NCBI GenBank assembly: GCA_009617715.1
Contig: VTFK01000406.1
Location: 1 to 64,000 of the forward strand
Length of the DNA stretch: 64,000 nucleotides
DNA from: Plectrocnemia conspersa
Taxonomy: Eukaryota > Arthropoda > Insecta > Trichoptera > Polycentropodidae
Reading direction: 5' to 3'
A program made the position numbers and the translations under genes. This document shows, one piece after another, positions 62,376 through 64,000 of this stretch. Each line of letters begins with the position of its first letter. The first letter of the stretch is position 1. Under the pieces are notes generated by a model, which was not told the origin of the DNA, did no database searches, and was given only the letters and a program-made list of their open reading frames with translations.

Positions 62376-62730
62376 AAACAACATAGTAACTCTTAAACAT
62401 AGTAAGTGTTGTAGAGCGTTTTTGAAATTCAATGACTAAAAGATAAATTGTCGTGGAGCTACAACAGCGAGACAATTAAAACAGAGACGAGGACAAAATC
62501 CGCTGGCGTCCGTGGTGGGGGGGGGGATCGGACATAAAATCCATTGATATTTATGGCTTTGGTGGCTGGATGCCAGGGCTTATACACTTGTGCAGAGCGA
62601 AAAATCAATCCTGTCATAAAAGCAGCTCGCCCCCAGTTTTTATGACTATTCCATTTACGAGTCTTACTGCTTGGTCTATATTCTAACGCCCCACGGTTCT
62701 AGCTGATAACGTACATACTATGAGGTTTAT
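62376..62730. promoter_or_regulatory. Possible conserved non-coding block with G run
   Basis: Balanced-composition, repeat-free stretch: CGTGGAGCTACAACAGCGAG, then a ten-G run (62517-62526), AAATCCATTGATATTTATGG, GGCTGGATGCCAGGG, and CATAAAAGCAGCTCGCCCCC. It has the look of an insect enhancer or promoter. No open frame of note. Confidence 0.38.
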
Positions 62731-62862
62731 ATATTTCTGATACAAAATAATATTTGTAACACATTACATAATATTTGCTACTCACAAGTGAATTAATGTA
62801 ATATTGTATGAACAAGCTAGAAATACCATTGGTATAATGTGGCTAATATCTGATCACAATAG

Positions 62863-63440
62863 ACCAGAGATTTTCAATCCGCTGCACGCGTTTCAATATT
62901 GTTAAAATTAAATCAATAATGGGATTAAAACTATTTTTAAACCTATATTATATCTTGATGAAACAAGTAAAATAAAATGAAAAAAATATACCACAAAAAA
63001 AGACTAATTAAACTATTTTTTTTGTAATGCAACAACAACTATTTAAAAAATGACTTCTCATTCATTAGTGCAGACAAGCTATGTGGTGTTAAATTTAATT
63101 TCTAAGCAAAGAAAATCGATTTACTAGCGATGAATTTGAAAGCATAGCAGAACAAAACTCTCATTACTTTTAAGTCTTATTCCAGAGCTTTAGAAGAAAG
63201 CACTGATGTTACAGATATGCTACAACTTTTTTTCTAGGAATTGACAACGAATTTAATATCACCGAAATACTGATTTCTTTAGTTCCATTAAAGAGCAATT
63301 TTTTTACAGAATTATATGAAGCAGTAAAAACAATATTAGCAAGACTCTTACACGAAAATTGGTCACAAATCGATCGATTGCGCATACGAATATTGCTCAC
63401 ATAGAACATTACTCACAGGGATTAAGGAAATGTATTTCTT
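62863..63440 (+). pseudogene. hAT transposase fossil (GTF2IRD2/ZBED-like)
   Basis: Begins with a hAT-like end, CAGAGATTTTCAATCCGCTG (about 62865). The plus strand then reads, with frameshifts and stops, TSYVVLNLISKQRKS, an ALEESTDVTDMLQLFF block (63186-63233; the usual L-D-E-S-T-D around the first catalytic Asp is LEESTD here), GIDNEFNITEILISLVPLKS, and LYEAVKTILARLLHENWSQI. It is then cut off by unrelated repeat-bearing DNA at about 63440. It belongs to the same broad transposase group as the 42.1-43.6 kb element but differs in terminal repeat and strand. Confidence 0.75.
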
Positions 63441-64000
63441 TCAGGAGATATGTCCGACGGACACCGCACAGATATGTCCGACGGACACCAGGACAGATCT
63501 TCCCGAGCTTCGTCACACACGCAAGTTGTCTGAACTCGGACATCAGCCGTACATGTTTTTAGGTGATTCTGCATTTTAACTAAACAAGCATATTACAAAG
63601 CCCTATTCCTACAGTATTAGAAGAATAAATAATGGTGATTGGCGTCAAAACAATAATCAATTACACGGTTTACAATTATTTTTAATACAGAAATTTCTCT
63701 CACTGTCTTTGATAAAAGAAATAGCAAAAACTACATTTTGATAATAATATTTATTGACCGATGAGTCATAAAATAATAATACGTTGTCAGAAAAAAAAAT
63801 ATTTTTGACGTTTACCGACGAGTGGAAATGGCCCACGTTATAAAATCACTTTAACAAAGACAAATTTTAACAAAAATACTGTTAACCATCGGTTGCATCG
63901 GACAGCGAACAGAAAACGGACAGACAAATCTGTGTCTTTTCTCACCACACACGATCAGATTTGTCCGCCAGGCACCCGCGACAGACAGATCTGTCGGATG
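63440..64000. mobile_element. Truncated element with AGATATGTCCGACGGACACC subterminal repeats
   Basis: AGATATGTCCGACGGACACC occurs exactly at 63446 and 63470 (24-bp period). Related words are CAGATTTGTCCGCCAGGCAC near 63957 and, inverted, GACAGACAAATCTGTGTC and GACAGATCTGTCGG towards the window end. Spaced palindromic repeats at both sides of an AT-rich core suggest subterminal transposase-binding sites of a DNA transposon. Its right end lies at or beyond the window edge. Superfamily unknown. Confidence 0.5.

Overview
The window is AT-rich eukaryotic DNA with GT-AG introns, dense microsatellites and many decayed transposons. The only long, well-supported gene is an insect-type Scratch (Snail/Scratch superfamily) zinc-finger repressor, so the source is most likely an insect. 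The order cannot be settled from the sequence.

Layout. 1-2.7 kb holds short exon-like pieces that may be the converging 3' ends of two neighbouring genes (plus strand to about 543, minus strand from about 2250 to 1665), then a 125-bp tandem duplication. 5.1-6.2 kb holds a mariner-like and a Tc1-like transposase remnant, both on the minus strand. 6.7-7.5 kb is a GC/CpG-rich promoter and first exon of Scratch: TATA box, initiator-like and DPE-like words, a CTGT microsatellite in the 5' leader, a two-codon upstream ORF and the SNAG-type N terminus. 7457-45527 is one intron of 38,071 bp. 45528-46657 is the second coding exon, with the Scratch box and five zinc fingers. The two exons join in frame to give 439 residues.

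The giant intron mixes two things. The first is a series of short GC-richer, low-repeat blocks that look like conserved enhancers. The second is repeat DNA: a 3-kb diverged tandem array (7.65-10.56 kb); two related arrays sharing a GTGCGGTACC-containing unit (12.5-14.2 and 23.0-24.6 kb); a 175-bp array (29.0-30.0 kb); two reverse-transcriptase fossils (18.2-19.1 kb minus, 20.65-20.77 kb plus); a pair of tRNA-derived SINEs; a 0.6-kb element present twice; and a nest at 41.9-44.5 kb. In that nest a hAT element with an intact 8-bp target duplication and a TTAA-type MITE sit inside an older element bounded by 36/38-matching inverted arms.

Downstream of Scratch (46.66-64 kb) are the putative 3' UTR, a 393-bp MITE with strong hairpins, two TTAA MITEs placed end to end, a GC-rich inverted relative of a repeat in the intron, a candidate two-exon microprotein on the minus strand (61273 to 59464), a conserved-looking block near 62.5 kb, and a second hAT transposase fossil cut off by an element with CCGACGGACAC repeats that runs off the window end.

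Apart from Scratch, no set of genes here forms a pathway. The biology is a neural-type repressor gene with a compact promoter and a long, enhancer-like, transposon-loaded intron. No bacterial, CRISPR, rRNA or intact tRNA features were found.
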